NCBI RefSeq assembly: GCF_014646635.1 | Contig: NZ_BMNQ01000001.1 | Span: 119,976-183,975 of the forward strand | Length of the DNA stretch: 64,000 bases | Direction: 5' to 3' | Source of the DNA: Lentibacillus kapialis | Lineage (GTDB): Bacteria > Bacillota > Bacilli > Bacillales > Amphibacillaceae | Shown here: positions 17,714-26,852 of the stretch, piece by piece | Layout of the letters: every line of letters begins with the position of its first letter | Position numbering within the stretch: position 1 is the first letter of the stretch | Notes under the pieces: generated by a model | Told to the model about the DNA's origin: nothing | Database searches by the model: none | The model's input: the letters and a program-made list of their open reading frames with translations, nothing else | Translations under genes and position numbers: made by a program

Positions 17714-18091
17714 ATGAGAAAAGAAATTTACACGGAAGAAGCACCGGCTGCAATTGGGCCATATTCACAGGCAATCGAGGCAGGAGATTTCATTTATGTG
17801 TCCGGCCAGATCGGTATTAACCCGGAAACAGGGGAAGTTGCTGATGGTATAGACGCTCAGACAAAACAGGTTATGCACAATCTGCAGGCGATCTTGACAA
17901 AATCAGACAGCGATTTTTCCCAAGTGGTTAAATTCACCATTTATATTGATTCTATGGATAATTTTGCGACGGTTAATGATATTTATGGGAGTTATTTAAC
18001 GCAACCATATCCATCAAGAGCTACGGTGGAAGTCAGCCGTCTGCCGAAAAATGTATTGATTGAAATGGATGCAGTTGTTTATAAACAATAA
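17714..18091 (+). CDS. ridA: RidA family reactive enamine/imine deaminase
   Basis: A 125-residue protein of typical RidA length. It has the APAAIGPYSQAI opening, the YVSGQIGINPETG strand, and Arg102 in PSRATVEV that holds the substrate carboxylate. RidA hydrolyses the reactive 2-aminoacrylate type intermediates released by PLP enzymes such as threonine or serine dehydratase. Two ATGs (17711 and 17714) follow GGGAGG; 17714 is better spaced. It lies 18 bp upstream of the alcohol dehydrogenase gene and probably shares its mRNA. Confidence 0.92.
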   Translation: MRKEIYTEEAPAAIGPYSQAIEAGDFIYVSGQIGINPETGEVADGIDAQTKQVMHNLQAILTKSDSDFSQVVKFTIYIDSMDNFATVNDIYGSYLTQPYPSRATVEVSRLPKNVLIEMDAVVYKQ

Positions 18092-18109
18092 CTTCCGGAG
18101 GCCCTTCAA

Positions 18110-19279
18110 ATGGATAATTTCACTTTTCACAACCCGGTCAAACTTATTTTCGGAGAGGGAAAAATGGATTCTCTTACCGAAGAAATGCCCAAATACGGAA
18201 ATAAGGTCCTGCTATTGTATGGGGGCGGAAGCATTAAACAAAACGGCATTTACGACCGGATCATTGAAAAATTAAACGACATTAATTCAGACATAACAGA
18301 GTTTGCAGGAATTGAGGCGAATCCAAAGCTGTCAACAGTACGCGAAGCAATTGATGTCTGCAAAAAGGAACAAATTGATATTCTGCTTGCAGTCGGTGGT
18401 GGTAGTGTAATCGATGCAGCAAAGGCGATCGCTGTTGGAGCGAAAACGGAGACCGATATCTGGGACATCATTACACAAAAGGGAAAAGCAACCGGATCAT
18501 TGCCGATTGGAACAATTGTAACTATAGCCTCAGCAGGATCGGAAATGAATGCAAGCTCCGTTATCACGAATTGGGAAACGAAGGAGAAGAAAGGATGGGC
18601 TACTCCGAATGCCTATCCGACATTTTCGATTCTTGACCCGGCACTTACCTATTCTGTGCCTAATAAACAGACAGTATTTGGAATTGTTGATGTTATGGCG
18701 CACGTCTTGGAAAATTATTTTCATCATACGTCAAATACTGCAGTACAGGATGGTCTCGCTGAATCCATTTTGCGGGAAATGTTGGATATCGGGCCGCTTC
18801 TGCTTGAGAATCCCGGTAGTTATGAATTGCGGGAAAGTGTGATGCTTAGTGCAGTCCTGGCTCGAAACGGCATGGTCAATATGGGATATAAAGGCGATTG
18901 GGCGACACATGATATCGAACATGCCATATCAGCGATACATGATATTCCGCATGCCGCGGGTATTGCTGTATTATTTCCAAATTGGATGAAGCATGTATTG
19001 CATAAAGATAATGCCGGTCGTTTCATGCAATTGGCTGTTCGAGTGTTCCATGTTGATCCTGAAGACAAAAGCGAACGCGAAGCAGCGCTGGAGGGGATTC
19101 ATAAGCTTCGGGAATTCTGGAAGACGCTAGGTGCCCCAGTTTCATTAAAAGAATATGGAATCAGCGAAGACGAACTTGACGAAATTGCTGATAAAACGGT
19201 TCAAGTCCGTCCGGAATTCGGCAATTTTGAAAAACTGACAAGACAGGATTCAATTGACATTATGAAGGCAAGCTTATAA
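18110..19279 (+). CDS. Iron-containing alcohol dehydrogenase (BdhA/YugJ-like)
   Basis: A 389-residue group III alcohol dehydrogenase. It begins with the FxNPVKLIFGEG strand and has the nucleotide-binding LAVGGGSVIDAAKAIA. The metal site is in the helical half (DVMAHVLENYF, HDIEHAISAIHDIPHAAGIA), which supplies the Asp/His ligands. It resembles NADPH-dependent butanol dehydrogenases of Firmicutes. It would reduce aldehydes or oxidise short alcohols; the substrate is uncertain. GGAGG lies upstream. The gene is the second of a likely ridA-adh operon and ends before a strong bidirectional terminator. Confidence 0.88.
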   Translation: MDNFTFHNPVKLIFGEGKMDSLTEEMPKYGNKVLLLYGGGSIKQNGIYDRIIEKLNDINSDITEFAGIEANPKLSTVREAIDVCKKEQIDILLAVGGGSVIDAAKAIAVGAKTETDIWDIITQKGKATGSLPIGTIVTIASAGSEMNASSVITNWETKEKKGWATPNAYPTFSILDPALTYSVPNKQTVFGIVDVMAHVLENYFHHTSNTAVQDGLAESILREMLDIGPLLLENPGSYELRESVMLSAVLARNGMVNMGYKGDWATHDIEHAISAIHDIPHAAGIAVLFPNWMKHVLHKDNAGRFMQLAVRVFHVDPEDKSEREAALEGIHKLREFWKTLGAPVSLKEYGISEDELDEIADKTVQVRPEFGNFEKLTRQDSIDIMKASL

Positions 19280-19416
19280 TAAGCATGACAGCGAGGCCGT
19301 TTCAAATACAATTTTTCGACATAATATTTCCCGGGCAATATTTGCAAAAATAAATGTCGAAACCAGTCTCTCAAAAATTAAAGTGATTGTCTTGCTACCT
19401 GTAATGGCTGAATTAA

Positions 19417-19458
19417 AAGAACTGGCTGTTTACCCTTATTGGTAAACAGCCAGTTCTT
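19417..19458. terminator. Bidirectional terminator overlapping the end of the DUF1450 gene
   Basis: Perfect 18-bp arms (19417-19434 and 19441-19458; AAGAACTGGCTGTTTACC) enclose a 6-bp loop. The right arm encodes the last residues (EELAVYQ) of the minus-strand gene. Confidence 0.85.
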
Positions 19459-19681
19459 CTCTTATAGCTGCCCGTATTCTGTCTAAGCATTCTTCAGGTG
19501 TTTTTCCGTACACACGACGATTGTTAACCAGGGCATAAGGCCGGACCCTGCACAGACCGCATATAGCCAGACATTCATTCATGAGTACGGCAACCTCTGG
19601 AAATTCACTCTCAATGATTCCTTCTATATCCAAAGAAGTGATGGCGTTTCCGTCACAGACTTCGACAACAATTGCGCCCAT
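19436..19681 (-). CDS. DUF1450 family protein (YuzB-like)
   Basis: An 81-residue cysteine-containing protein with CLAICGLCRVRPYALVNNRRV, the core of DUF1450 proteins. Two closely spaced cysteines suggest a metal or redox site, as in thioredoxin-like ferredoxins, but no function is established. The start is uncertain: ATG at 19681 or GTG at 19690, both with only AGAAAG upstream. Confidence 0.75.
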   Translation of the reverse strand: MGAIVVEVCDGNAITSLDIEGIIESEFPEVAVLMNECLAICGLCRVRPYALVNNRRVYGKTPEECLDRIRAAIREELAVYQ

Positions 19682-19809
19682 AACTATCACGTTCTTTCTA
19701 AATTAAATAGTACGTTACTATTTTTAACATATTAAGCTGTATATATCAAACCCGCTGTTCCAATTTCAGTCTGCCGAAATTTCGTATGTCCTTTCCGCCG
19801 CAGCTTGTT

Positions 19810-21084
19810 TTAGCTGCTGTGATTAGGTGATCGGGAGGCTAGCGTTTGTGTATGATATTTCCGCCTACTATTCTTTGCATAATCGTTCCGATACCAAGTG
19901 ACCAGCATAATCACACCACTTGCAATCAACAGTGCGCTTGTGACGAAAAATACAGAAGAAATACCGAAGAATCCGGACAGCATACCGCCTAATGCGGGCC
20001 CGATAACGTTACCCAAAAAACGCAAACTTGTATTGTATCCGAGCATTTCCCCCTGAATGGACAGGGGTGCTTCCTGTCTGATATAAGCAATGCGGACCGG
20101 AATAACGCCTCCGATTGAAATCCCGAGAAGGAAACGGAGCAGCACCAGCTGCCAAATGTTTGTAACAAATGCTCCCGGGAAATAAACAAGCCCCGCCATA
20201 AACAGTAAAAGAATTAATATTTTGATATAACCGACGCGATCCCCAATGCGTCCCCAGCGTCTGGCCATCAATAAATTTCCCAGTCCCGCCGCTGAGAAAG
20301 CCATTCCTGAAAAGAATGCAATGCTGGCGGGACCGTGGATTTCCGCCACATATAGCGAAAGAATAGGCTGTATGCTGAAATGCGCAATCTGGACAAGCGC
20401 AGATATAAGCATGACCGCTAGCAGCACGGGATGCCCGAGAATGTGCAGCAGCACTTGTTTGCTTGTATAGGCTGTTTCTTTGGTTGTGCCTTCTTCACTT
20501 TTGTGGAGCACCTCACGGATCCCAAACAGCACAAGCAAGCCGGAAAGAAAGATAGTGATGGATACCCATTTGAATGTTGCGGAATAACCGAATAAATCAG
20601 CAATCACGCCTCCAAGTAACGGCCCCATCAAGTTACCGGTCACACTTCCGGTTTGAAGGGTACCCAATACACGGCCGGCGACTTCTTTTGGTGTCTGGGT
20701 TGAAATCAACGCCTGTGACATAGGAATAAACCCGGTAAAGATACCCATAAACAAACGCAGGAAAAAAAGCTCCCACACCGAATCAGCAAAACCCATTAAT
20801 AGGACGGATAGTCCCATCCCCGTGGCCGAGAGAATCAATATATTTTTTCGTCCGAATTTATCGCCAATCCGCCCCCATATAGGCGAAACAAAAAAAGCTG
20901 CACCAAATGTGATGCCAAAAATCCATCCTGACCAGTTTTGCACGTACGCATCAGAGAAATTGCCAAATTCTTCGATGTACAAAGAAAGAAATGGGAGTAC
21001 CATTGTCAGGCTGCCGCCGACGAAAAAATTCGCAAACCACATGATGATTAAATTTCGTTTAACATTGATGCTTTCCTCAGAAAT
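19810..21084 (-). CDS. MFS multidrug-type efflux transporter
   Basis: A 12-helix major facilitator protein of 424 residues if read from ATT at 21084, or 410 from ATG at 21042. It has motif A (GRIGDKFGRKN after helix 2; GRIGDRVGYIK after helix 8) and the GPLLGG motif of drug/proton antiporters. It resembles MdtG/NorA-like carriers. The conserved KRNLIIMWFANF opening lies upstream of the first ATG in frame. The only codon well placed behind a ribosome site (AAGAAGGG at 21098-21091) is ATT at 21084, giving M-SEESINVKRN. The ATG at 21042 has no such site. Substrate unknown. Confidence 0.8.
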   Translation of the reverse strand: MSEESINVKRNLIIMWFANFFVGGSLTMVLPFLSLYIEEFGNFSDAYVQNWSGWIFGITFGAAFFVSPIWGRIGDKFGRKNILILSATGMGLSVLLMGFADSVWELFFLRLFMGIFTGFIPMSQALISTQTPKEVAGRVLGTLQTGSVTGNLMGPLLGGVIADLFGYSATFKWVSITIFLSGLLVLFGIREVLHKSEEGTTKETAYTSKQVLLHILGHPVLLAVMLISALVQIAHFSIQPILSLYVAEIHGPASIAFFSGMAFSAAGLGNLLMARRWGRIGDRVGYIKILILLLFMAGLVYFPGAFVTNIWQLVLLRFLLGISIGGVIPVRIAYIRQEAPLSIQGEMLGYNTSLRFLGNVIGPALGGMLSGFFGISSVFFVTSALLIASGVIMLVTWYRNDYAKNSRRKYHTQTLASRSPNHSS

Positions 21085-21315
21085 TGTTTTCCCTTCTTTC
21101 TCAATTTAGTTCGTTATCCTGAATGTATAATATATAAGAGTGCGAAATAAGTTGAAAGTTTAATGCTCACCATCCTATCTTCCCCTAAATTGCTTCTTAA
21201 ACACTTGAGGAAAAAACTGTTCAAATGGTATATAAAACAGTATAATAAGGATTGATTATTTGTGAAATCTAAAATGGACAAGGCACGTAAAACTTACGGT
21301 AAAGGAGAAACATAC

Positions 21316-22215
21316 ATGAGATGTTATATGTATTCGGTTGTTGCTTTGCTGACTGTAACAGCTGTGATAGTTAGCTTTGCCACACCTGTGCACGCCACAA
21401 ATGATAGCATAAATGAAAAACTGGGTGTTCCAATTGTCGTATATGGTGATACTTTATCAGACTCTCAAAAGCAGGAAGTTACAAAGCAGCTTAATGTGAC
21501 CGATCCTGACAGTGTTAAGGACTATACTGTAACTGGTGAGGATATAGCGAATTATATTGATGGCGATCCGAACTCGAGGATGTTTTCGTCAGCCAAAATC
21601 AAGCGTGAGGAAGAGGGTTCAGGCCTAACAATTAATATTGTCACGCCTGATAACATTACAGAAGTAACCAATGAAATGTATGCCAACGCACTGTTGACGG
21701 CAGGTGTCGAAAATGCCACCGTTGATGTTGCCTCCCCGGTTAAAGTCAGTGGACATTCCGCGCTTACAGGCATCTATAAGGCCTATGACGCTGAGGGGCA
21801 TCAACTTGATAAGGAACGAATGGAGCTCGCGAATGATGAACTTGACGCAGCAACTAACCTGGCTAATAAAGAAGGACTGAGTCAGGAAAAGGTCAGCGAG
21901 CTGCTGACAGAAATTAAACAGTCAATAGCTGATCAAGACCCTGCGACTAAAGAAGAAGTTCGGCAAATTGTAGAGGAACAGCTCAACAATCTGAATATAT
22001 CATTAAGTGACGAAGACCGGCAGATGCTGATCGACCTATTTAACAGGATGCGCGATTTGGATATTAATTTTGATAATGTAAAAAAACAACTCGATGATAT
22101 TGCGTCCAAAGTTAAAGATTTGGTTAATGATGAAGGATTCTGGAATAAAGTCGAAAACTTTTTCAGTAAGTTGTTCAACATGCTTAGCAATTTCTTGAGG
22201 AGTGTTTTCGGCTGA
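21316..22215 (+). CDS. ypuA: DUF1002 domain secreted protein (YpuA-like)
   Basis: A 299-residue exported protein with an N-terminal signal segment (about 5-30, cleavage likely after VHA). The DUF1002 region begins LGVPIVVYGDTLSDSQKQEV and contains DYTVTGEDIANYIDGDPNSRMFSSAKI. The last 150 residues are acidic, helical and probably coiled. B. subtilis YpuA is an uncharacterised secreted protein. AAAGGAG eight bases before the ATG at 21316 fixes the start; an earlier in-frame GTG at 21262 is unlikely. It is a single gene followed by a hairpin. Confidence 0.85.
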   Translation: MRCYMYSVVALLTVTAVIVSFATPVHATNDSINEKLGVPIVVYGDTLSDSQKQEVTKQLNVTDPDSVKDYTVTGEDIANYIDGDPNSRMFSSAKIKREEEGSGLTINIVTPDNITEVTNEMYANALLTAGVENATVDVASPVKVSGHSALTGIYKAYDAEGHQLDKERMELANDELDAATNLANKEGLSQEKVSELLTEIKQSIADQDPATKEEVRQIVEEQLNNLNISLSDEDRQMLIDLFNRMRDLDINFDNVKKQLDDIASKVKDLVNDEGFWNKVENFFSKLFNMLSNFLRSVFG

Positions 22216-22223
22216 ACCGGTGA

Positions 22224-22258
22224 GAATATGACAGTCTGTATGCTAACTGTCATATTCA
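22224..22258. terminator. Hairpin between ypuA and the DUF3899 gene
   Basis: GAATATGACAG pairs with CTGTCATATTC. There is no long T run, so efficiency is uncertain. Confidence 0.55.
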
Positions 22259-22296
22259 ATCCTATTCTTCACCAGTCAATACAGTCGACTGAATCC

Positions 22297-22659
22297 TTAT
22301 TTATAATAAATCAAAAAAAGGATTAATAGAAGCAAAAGAAGAGCAATGGTCTGAAAGCGTACAGCTTTGTAAAAAGGCATGCTAATACGTGCTGATGGTG
22401 CAGCTTTTTCCCGCCAATCCTCCAGGGGATCTCCGTCTTTTGATATCTTGCTGCGGAACCGGCGAAGGCCAAAAGCCACACCGTCATAAAAACCGCCTTT
22501 AACCGTATATGTGGCCAGTGTTAAAACCATATAAATGAGTACAAAATAAAAGGTGATATTTAAAAATTGAAGAACCGTCAAGGCAGATGCTGCCAAGCAG
22601 ACCGTAAGAAAGATGACCCCAATATTGAGAGCGAATAGCTGTAAATTCCGTTTGAGCAT
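22297..22659 (-). CDS. DUF3899 domain membrane protein
   Basis: A 120-residue protein with helices at about 8-30, 34-52 and 99-118. The cytoplasmic loop contains TVKGGFYDGVAFGLRRFRSKI, the family signature. The function is unknown. AAGGCAGG precedes the ATG at 22659. It is convergent with ypuA and divergent from the opp operon. Confidence 0.78.
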   Translation of the reverse strand: MLKRNLQLFALNIGVIFLTVCLAASALTVLQFLNITFYFVLIYMVLTLATYTVKGGFYDGVAFGLRRFRSKISKDGDPLEDWREKAAPSARISMPFYKAVRFQTIALLLLLLILFLIYYK

Positions 22660-22757
22660 AGTCGTAAATCCTGCCTTCTAAAGTCATTGCGGTATAGTCA
22701 TAGTATATCATAAGAAATGGATAAAAATTTAATTTTTTTAGCTCAGATAAGTTGGTG

Positions 22758-22771
22758 TGAAAGCGTTTTAT
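22758..22771 (+). promoter_or_regulatory. cre-like site upstream of oppA
   Basis: TGAAAGCGTTTTAT resembles the catabolite-responsive element TGWAANCGNTNWCA but lacks the terminal CA. It lies about 150 bp before oppA. The link to CcpA is only an inference. Confidence 0.3.
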
Positions 22772-22910
22772 CAACTGGCACACAACCATACAGGTACAAT
22801 TCCCTAAAATAGCTCTTTACAAACTTGTGAGAAAAATAGTATAATTCATATCAGCAGCTAAATCTGCTAAATTATCAGAAAATAGGACTAATTAAGGGGG
22901 TATTTTCAAC

Positions 22911-24596
22911 ATGAAGAAAGTATGGCTTTTGTCTTTAGCTTTACTTTTTGGTCTGTTCCTGGCCGCATGTTCCGGCGGAGGTGAATCCGGTTCATCCGAT
23001 TCCGGCAGCGACGGAGGATCAAACGAAGGATCAGAAGGGGATTCCGGTTCAGATGCAGAACAGGTTCTTCATTTTACAAACGGTGACACCATTCCGTCAA
23101 TGGACCCTGGCATGGCTACCGACGAATATGGGATTCAATTCACTGGCGCGACAATGGAAGGTCTTTATCGCGTGAAAGATGGTGAAATCGTTCCGGGTAT
23201 TGCAAAGGACCACAAAGTAAGTGAAGACGGTACAACATGGACATTCAATCTTCGTGAAGATGCAACATGGTCAAATGGAGATCCGGTAACGGCACATGAC
23301 TTTGTTTATGCCTGGCAACGCGCGGTGGATCCCGAGACAGGATCGGAGTACGGTCCATACATGCTCGGCGGTGTTGTCAAAAATGCAACAGCTGTAAACG
23401 AAGGCGATGTTCCGGTCAAAGAATTGGGAGTGAAAGCACCTGATGATTATACATTGGAAGTGAACTTGGAAAACCCGGTGCCATATTTTGAATCATTGGC
23501 TACCTTTTCGACTTACTTCCCGTTGAATAAGGACTTTGTTGAAGAACAGGGAGATAAATACGCAACCAGTACTGATACGTTATTGTTCAATGGTCCATTT
23601 ACCCTGGAAAACTGGAACAGTACAGCAAGCTCCTGGGAACTCCAGAAAAACGAAGATTATTGGGATGCAGAGACAGTAGAGCTTAAAAAGATGACGTTTG
23701 AAGTTGTTAAAGATCCGCAGACAGCGGTGGATTTATATGAGTCAGGTGAAGTTGATCGTGCAGGTCTATCTTCAGACCTTGTTGATAAATATCAGTCACA
23801 CGACCACTATAAAGTCTTTCCGGAAGCTTCTCTGTTCTATCTGAAAATGAACCAGACGAAGAGTGAGGCGCTTGCCAACCAAAAAATGCGTAAAGCCATC
23901 ACCATGGCATTCGATAAACAGGCATTGGTTGATGAGATTCTAAATAATGGATCTATCGTATCAACCGGTTTTGTGCCGGCTGACTTTGTGCAAACGCCAA
24001 GCGGTGAGGATTTCCGTGAAGCAAATGGCGACCTGATTACTTATGATCCGGAAAAAGCTAAAAAGCTTTGGGAAGAAGGTCTTGAAGAAATCGGCAAAGA
24101 TTCCGTAAAACTGGAGCTGCTCGGTGGCGACAGTGAAACGGCAAAACTTTCTGATGAATATGTTGTCAACCAACTGCAGAAAAACCTTCCCGGTCTGGAA
24201 GTATCATTGAAATCAGTTCCTTTTGAGCAGCGTCTGGATGCTGATACAAACATGAATTACCAGCTGCAGACTTCCGGTTGGGGTCCGGACTACATGGACC
24301 CATACACGTTCCTGAATTTGTGGCTCACAGACGGGCAAAACAACAAAATGGGCTACTCGAACGAAAAGTATGACAAGTTGATTCAGGAGACGACAGATGA
24401 ACTGGCGCAGGATCCGGAAGCGCGTTATGACAACTTCTTGGAAGCTGAGAAAATCCTCGCGGAAACGGCTGCTGTTGCACCCATTTATCAAAGTGCAAAA
24501 GCACAGTTGGTTCGCCCGAAAATCCAGGATATCTATTTCAATTCATTTGGACCGACATATGAATGGAAATGGGCCAGCGTAGGGTCTGGCGAATAA
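22911..24596 (+). CDS. oppA: Oligopeptide ABC transporter substrate-binding lipoprotein
   Basis: A 561-residue lipoprotein with lipobox LAAC (Cys20), a Gly/Ser/Asp linker to about residue 50, and an SBP_bac_5 domain. It contains DGTTWTFNLREDATWSNGDPVTAHDFVYAWQ-type segments and the C-terminal YDPEKAKKLWEEGLEEIG region. It binds peptides outside the cell for OppBCDF, encoded directly downstream. The acidic linker fits a salt-tolerant host. AAGGGGG lies upstream. A hairpin after the gene probably reduces transcription of the following genes, as is common for opp operons. Confidence 0.93.
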   Translation: MKKVWLLSLALLFGLFLAACSGGGESGSSDSGSDGGSNEGSEGDSGSDAEQVLHFTNGDTIPSMDPGMATDEYGIQFTGATMEGLYRVKDGEIVPGIAKDHKVSEDGTTWTFNLREDATWSNGDPVTAHDFVYAWQRAVDPETGSEYGPYMLGGVVKNATAVNEGDVPVKELGVKAPDDYTLEVNLENPVPYFESLATFSTYFPLNKDFVEEQGDKYATSTDTLLFNGPFTLENWNSTASSWELQKNEDYWDAETVELKKMTFEVVKDPQTAVDLYESGEVDRAGLSSDLVDKYQSHDHYKVFPEASLFYLKMNQTKSEALANQKMRKAITMAFDKQALVDEILNNGSIVSTGFVPADFVQTPSGEDFREANGDLITYDPEKAKKLWEEGLEEIGKDSVKLELLGGDSETAKLSDEYVVNQLQKNLPGLEVSLKSVPFEQRLDADTNMNYQLQTSGWGPDYMDPYTFLNLWLTDGQNNKMGYSNEKYDKLIQETTDELAQDPEARYDNFLEAEKILAETAAVAPIYQSAKAQLVRPKIQDIYFNSFGPTYEWKWASVGSGE

Positions 24597-24628
24597 CTAG
24601 GCAACGTCAACCAAATATGCTGTGATTG

Positions 24629-24665
24629 AGAGAGTATATGACCTGATGGCATGTACTCTCTTTTA
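24629..24665 (+). terminator. Attenuating terminator between oppA and oppB
   Basis: AGAGAGTA and TACTCTCT pair around a loop containing ATG and CATG, followed by TTTT. It probably allows read-through into oppB. Confidence 0.65.
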
Positions 24666-24745
24666 CCCTGTAAAGAAAAAAGTCTTATAATAATGAATAT
24701 TTTATAAACAGCATGAACGACTATAATGAATCAGGAGGTGCGGAA

Positions 24746-25675
24746 ATGTTTCGATATATATTACGGCGTGTTTTATATATGCTTATAACGCTGTTTATTA
24801 TTGCCACCATTACATTCTTCCTTATGAAGCTGCTTCCCGGCAGCCCGCTTTCTGCAGAGAATAAACTATCGGAGTCGCAACAGGAAGTGATATTGGCGAA
24901 GTACGGACTTGATGACCCGATTCCGGTCCAATACGTCAATTATATGGCAGGTCTCGTGCAGGGGGACTTAGGAATATCCTTTCACTTTGACAATACACCG
25001 GTCACTCAAATTCTATTGGATCGGATGCCCCCTTCTTTAACACTTGGGATGCAAGCACTTGTTTTTGGAACAATTGCGGGGATCCTATTTGGTCTGATTG
25101 CCGCGATTTATCATAATGGGTGGCTGGATTATACCTCGACTATAATCGCTGTATTGGGTACATCAATTCCATCCTTTGTATTTGCAGGAATGCTCCAGTG
25201 GTATTTTGCAACGAAGTGGGAGCTGTTCCCTGTGGCATTATGGGGAACTTATGCACATACTGTTTTGCCAACCATTGCACTAGCTATTTTCCCAATGGCT
25301 ACTGCCGCCCGTTTCACGCGGACAGAAATGCTGGACGTGCTTGGGTCGGATTACATAACTACTGCACGGGCAAAGGGTGTTACAGAACCGGGCGTTATTT
25401 TTAAGCACGGACTGCGAAATTCGCTCATTCCATTGGTAACCGTCATGGGACCAATGGCTGTATCGCTTATGACAGGGACACTTGTTATTGAGAAGATTTT
25501 TGCCGTCCCGGGTATCGGCGAGCAATTTGTCAGTTCCATTGAAGTGCTTGACTATCCGACTATTATGGGAACAACCCTTTTGTTTTCGGTTCTGTTTATC
25601 GTGATCATACTTGTCATTGATATTCTGTATGTATTTATCGATCCTAGAATCCGGCTGACTGGAGGGGGAAATTAA
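24746..25675 (+). CDS. oppB: Oligopeptide ABC transporter permease OppB
   Basis: A 309-residue six-helix permease. It starts MFRYILRRVLYMLITLFI, has the BPD_transp_1 domain from about residue 95, and carries the EAA-type loop that contacts the ATPases (TARAKGVTEPGVIFKHGLRN). CAGGAGGTG fixes the start at 24746 rather than the in-frame ATG at 24713. The gene ends with TAA directly followed by the oppC ATG, so translation is likely coupled. Confidence 0.93.
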   Translation: MFRYILRRVLYMLITLFIIATITFFLMKLLPGSPLSAENKLSESQQEVILAKYGLDDPIPVQYVNYMAGLVQGDLGISFHFDNTPVTQILLDRMPPSLTLGMQALVFGTIAGILFGLIAAIYHNGWLDYTSTIIAVLGTSIPSFVFAGMLQWYFATKWELFPVALWGTYAHTVLPTIALAIFPMATAARFTRTEMLDVLGSDYITTARAKGVTEPGVIFKHGLRNSLIPLVTVMGPMAVSLMTGTLVIEKIFAVPGIGEQFVSSIEVLDYPTIMGTTLLFSVLFIVIILVIDILYVFIDPRIRLTGGGN

Positions 25676-26833
25676 ATGGCAACGAATCAGAAGAAACATG
25701 AGCCACCAAAGGAACTCTTTGTCCCCCACGAACGGAAAGAGGATACAAGTGAAAGAATAACAAAACCGAGCCGATCCTTCTTTCAGGATGCGCGGCGCAC
25801 ATTCTTTAAAAACAAATCAGCCGTATTAAGTATTATTCTTATGATTATCATTATCATTATGAGTATTTTCGCTCCACATTTTAATGAGTATGGCATGGAT
25901 GAACAAGATTTATCACGTGCTAAAATGCCCCCTAAAATTCCAGTTATAGAAGATTTGCCTTTTTTTGGAATGAATGGGACATTAGCGTCGGAATTTAAAG
26001 GCGACGATGTTGAAGAGGCAACTAAAAATGCCGTGATGCGTTATAATAATGATGAGGATTTTATTGATATAGAGGTGCTTTCTGAAGGTGATGGAAGTGC
26101 TGATTCCGCTGAAGTTGCAGCAACCTATCATATTTATGAAGCAAAAGAAATGCAGGATGAATATTTTTGGCTTGGGACAGATCAGCTTGGCCGTGATCAG
26201 TGGACACGAATCTGGCTTGGGACACGTGTATCATTGATCATCGCGTTTGCAGCCGCTGCGATTGATCTTCTCATCGGCGTTGCTTATGGCGGCATTTCCG
26301 GTTACTACGGTGGACGAGTCGATAATGTTTTACAGCGTATTCTGGAAATTCTTATTGGAATTCCAAATCTTGTTGTCATATTCCTACTTTTAATTGTTCT
26401 GCAACCAGGCATCATTTCCATTGTTCTGGCCCTTACAATAACCGGCTGGACGGGTATGGCACGTATTGTAAGGGGCGAAGTGCTGAAACAGAAAAATGAG
26501 GAATACGTATTGGCAGCACGAACATTGGGGCAGTCAAACGGAAAAATCATACGAAAACACCTGATGCCCAACGTTGCCGGTATCATTATCATTAATACGA
26601 TGTTTACGATTCCGAATGCTATTTTCTTTGAGGCATTTCTCAGCTTCATTGGTCTTGGTATTGTGCCGCCGGAGGCATCGCTCGGTGCATTGGTCGACTC
26701 CGGATTTAAAGTATTAAGATTATATCCATACATGGTATTTTATCCGGCCGTCCTGATATCGGTCATCATGATTGCATTCAATCTGATTGGTGACGGACTC
26801 AGGGATGCGTTTGATCCGAAAATGCACAAATAA
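25676..26833 (+). CDS. oppC: Oligopeptide ABC transporter permease OppC
   Basis: A 385-residue permease. It has an N-terminal cytoplasmic tail, a first helix at about 44-62, then an unusually long extracellular stretch (about 65-165, rich in D and E). The canonical LGTDQLGRDQWTRIWLGTR entry to the transport domain follows, then the EAA loop (AARTLGQSNGKIIRKHLMPN). The extension makes the protein longer than the usual 300-residue OppC, though similar forms exist in Bacillaceae. It pairs with OppB to form the channel. Confidence 0.92.
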   Translation: MATNQKKHEPPKELFVPHERKEDTSERITKPSRSFFQDARRTFFKNKSAVLSIILMIIIIIMSIFAPHFNEYGMDEQDLSRAKMPPKIPVIEDLPFFGMNGTLASEFKGDDVEEATKNAVMRYNNDEDFIDIEVLSEGDGSADSAEVAATYHIYEAKEMQDEYFWLGTDQLGRDQWTRIWLGTRVSLIIAFAAAAIDLLIGVAYGGISGYYGGRVDNVLQRILEILIGIPNLVVIFLLLIVLQPGIISIVLALTITGWTGMARIVRGEVLKQKNEEYVLAARTLGQSNGKIIRKHLMPNVAGIIIINTMFTIPNAIFFEAFLSFIGLGIVPPEASLGALVDSGFKVLRLYPYMVFYPAVLISVIMIAFNLIGDGLRDAFDPKMHK

Positions 26834-26852
26834 CAAGGGAGGTGTTTCGGGA

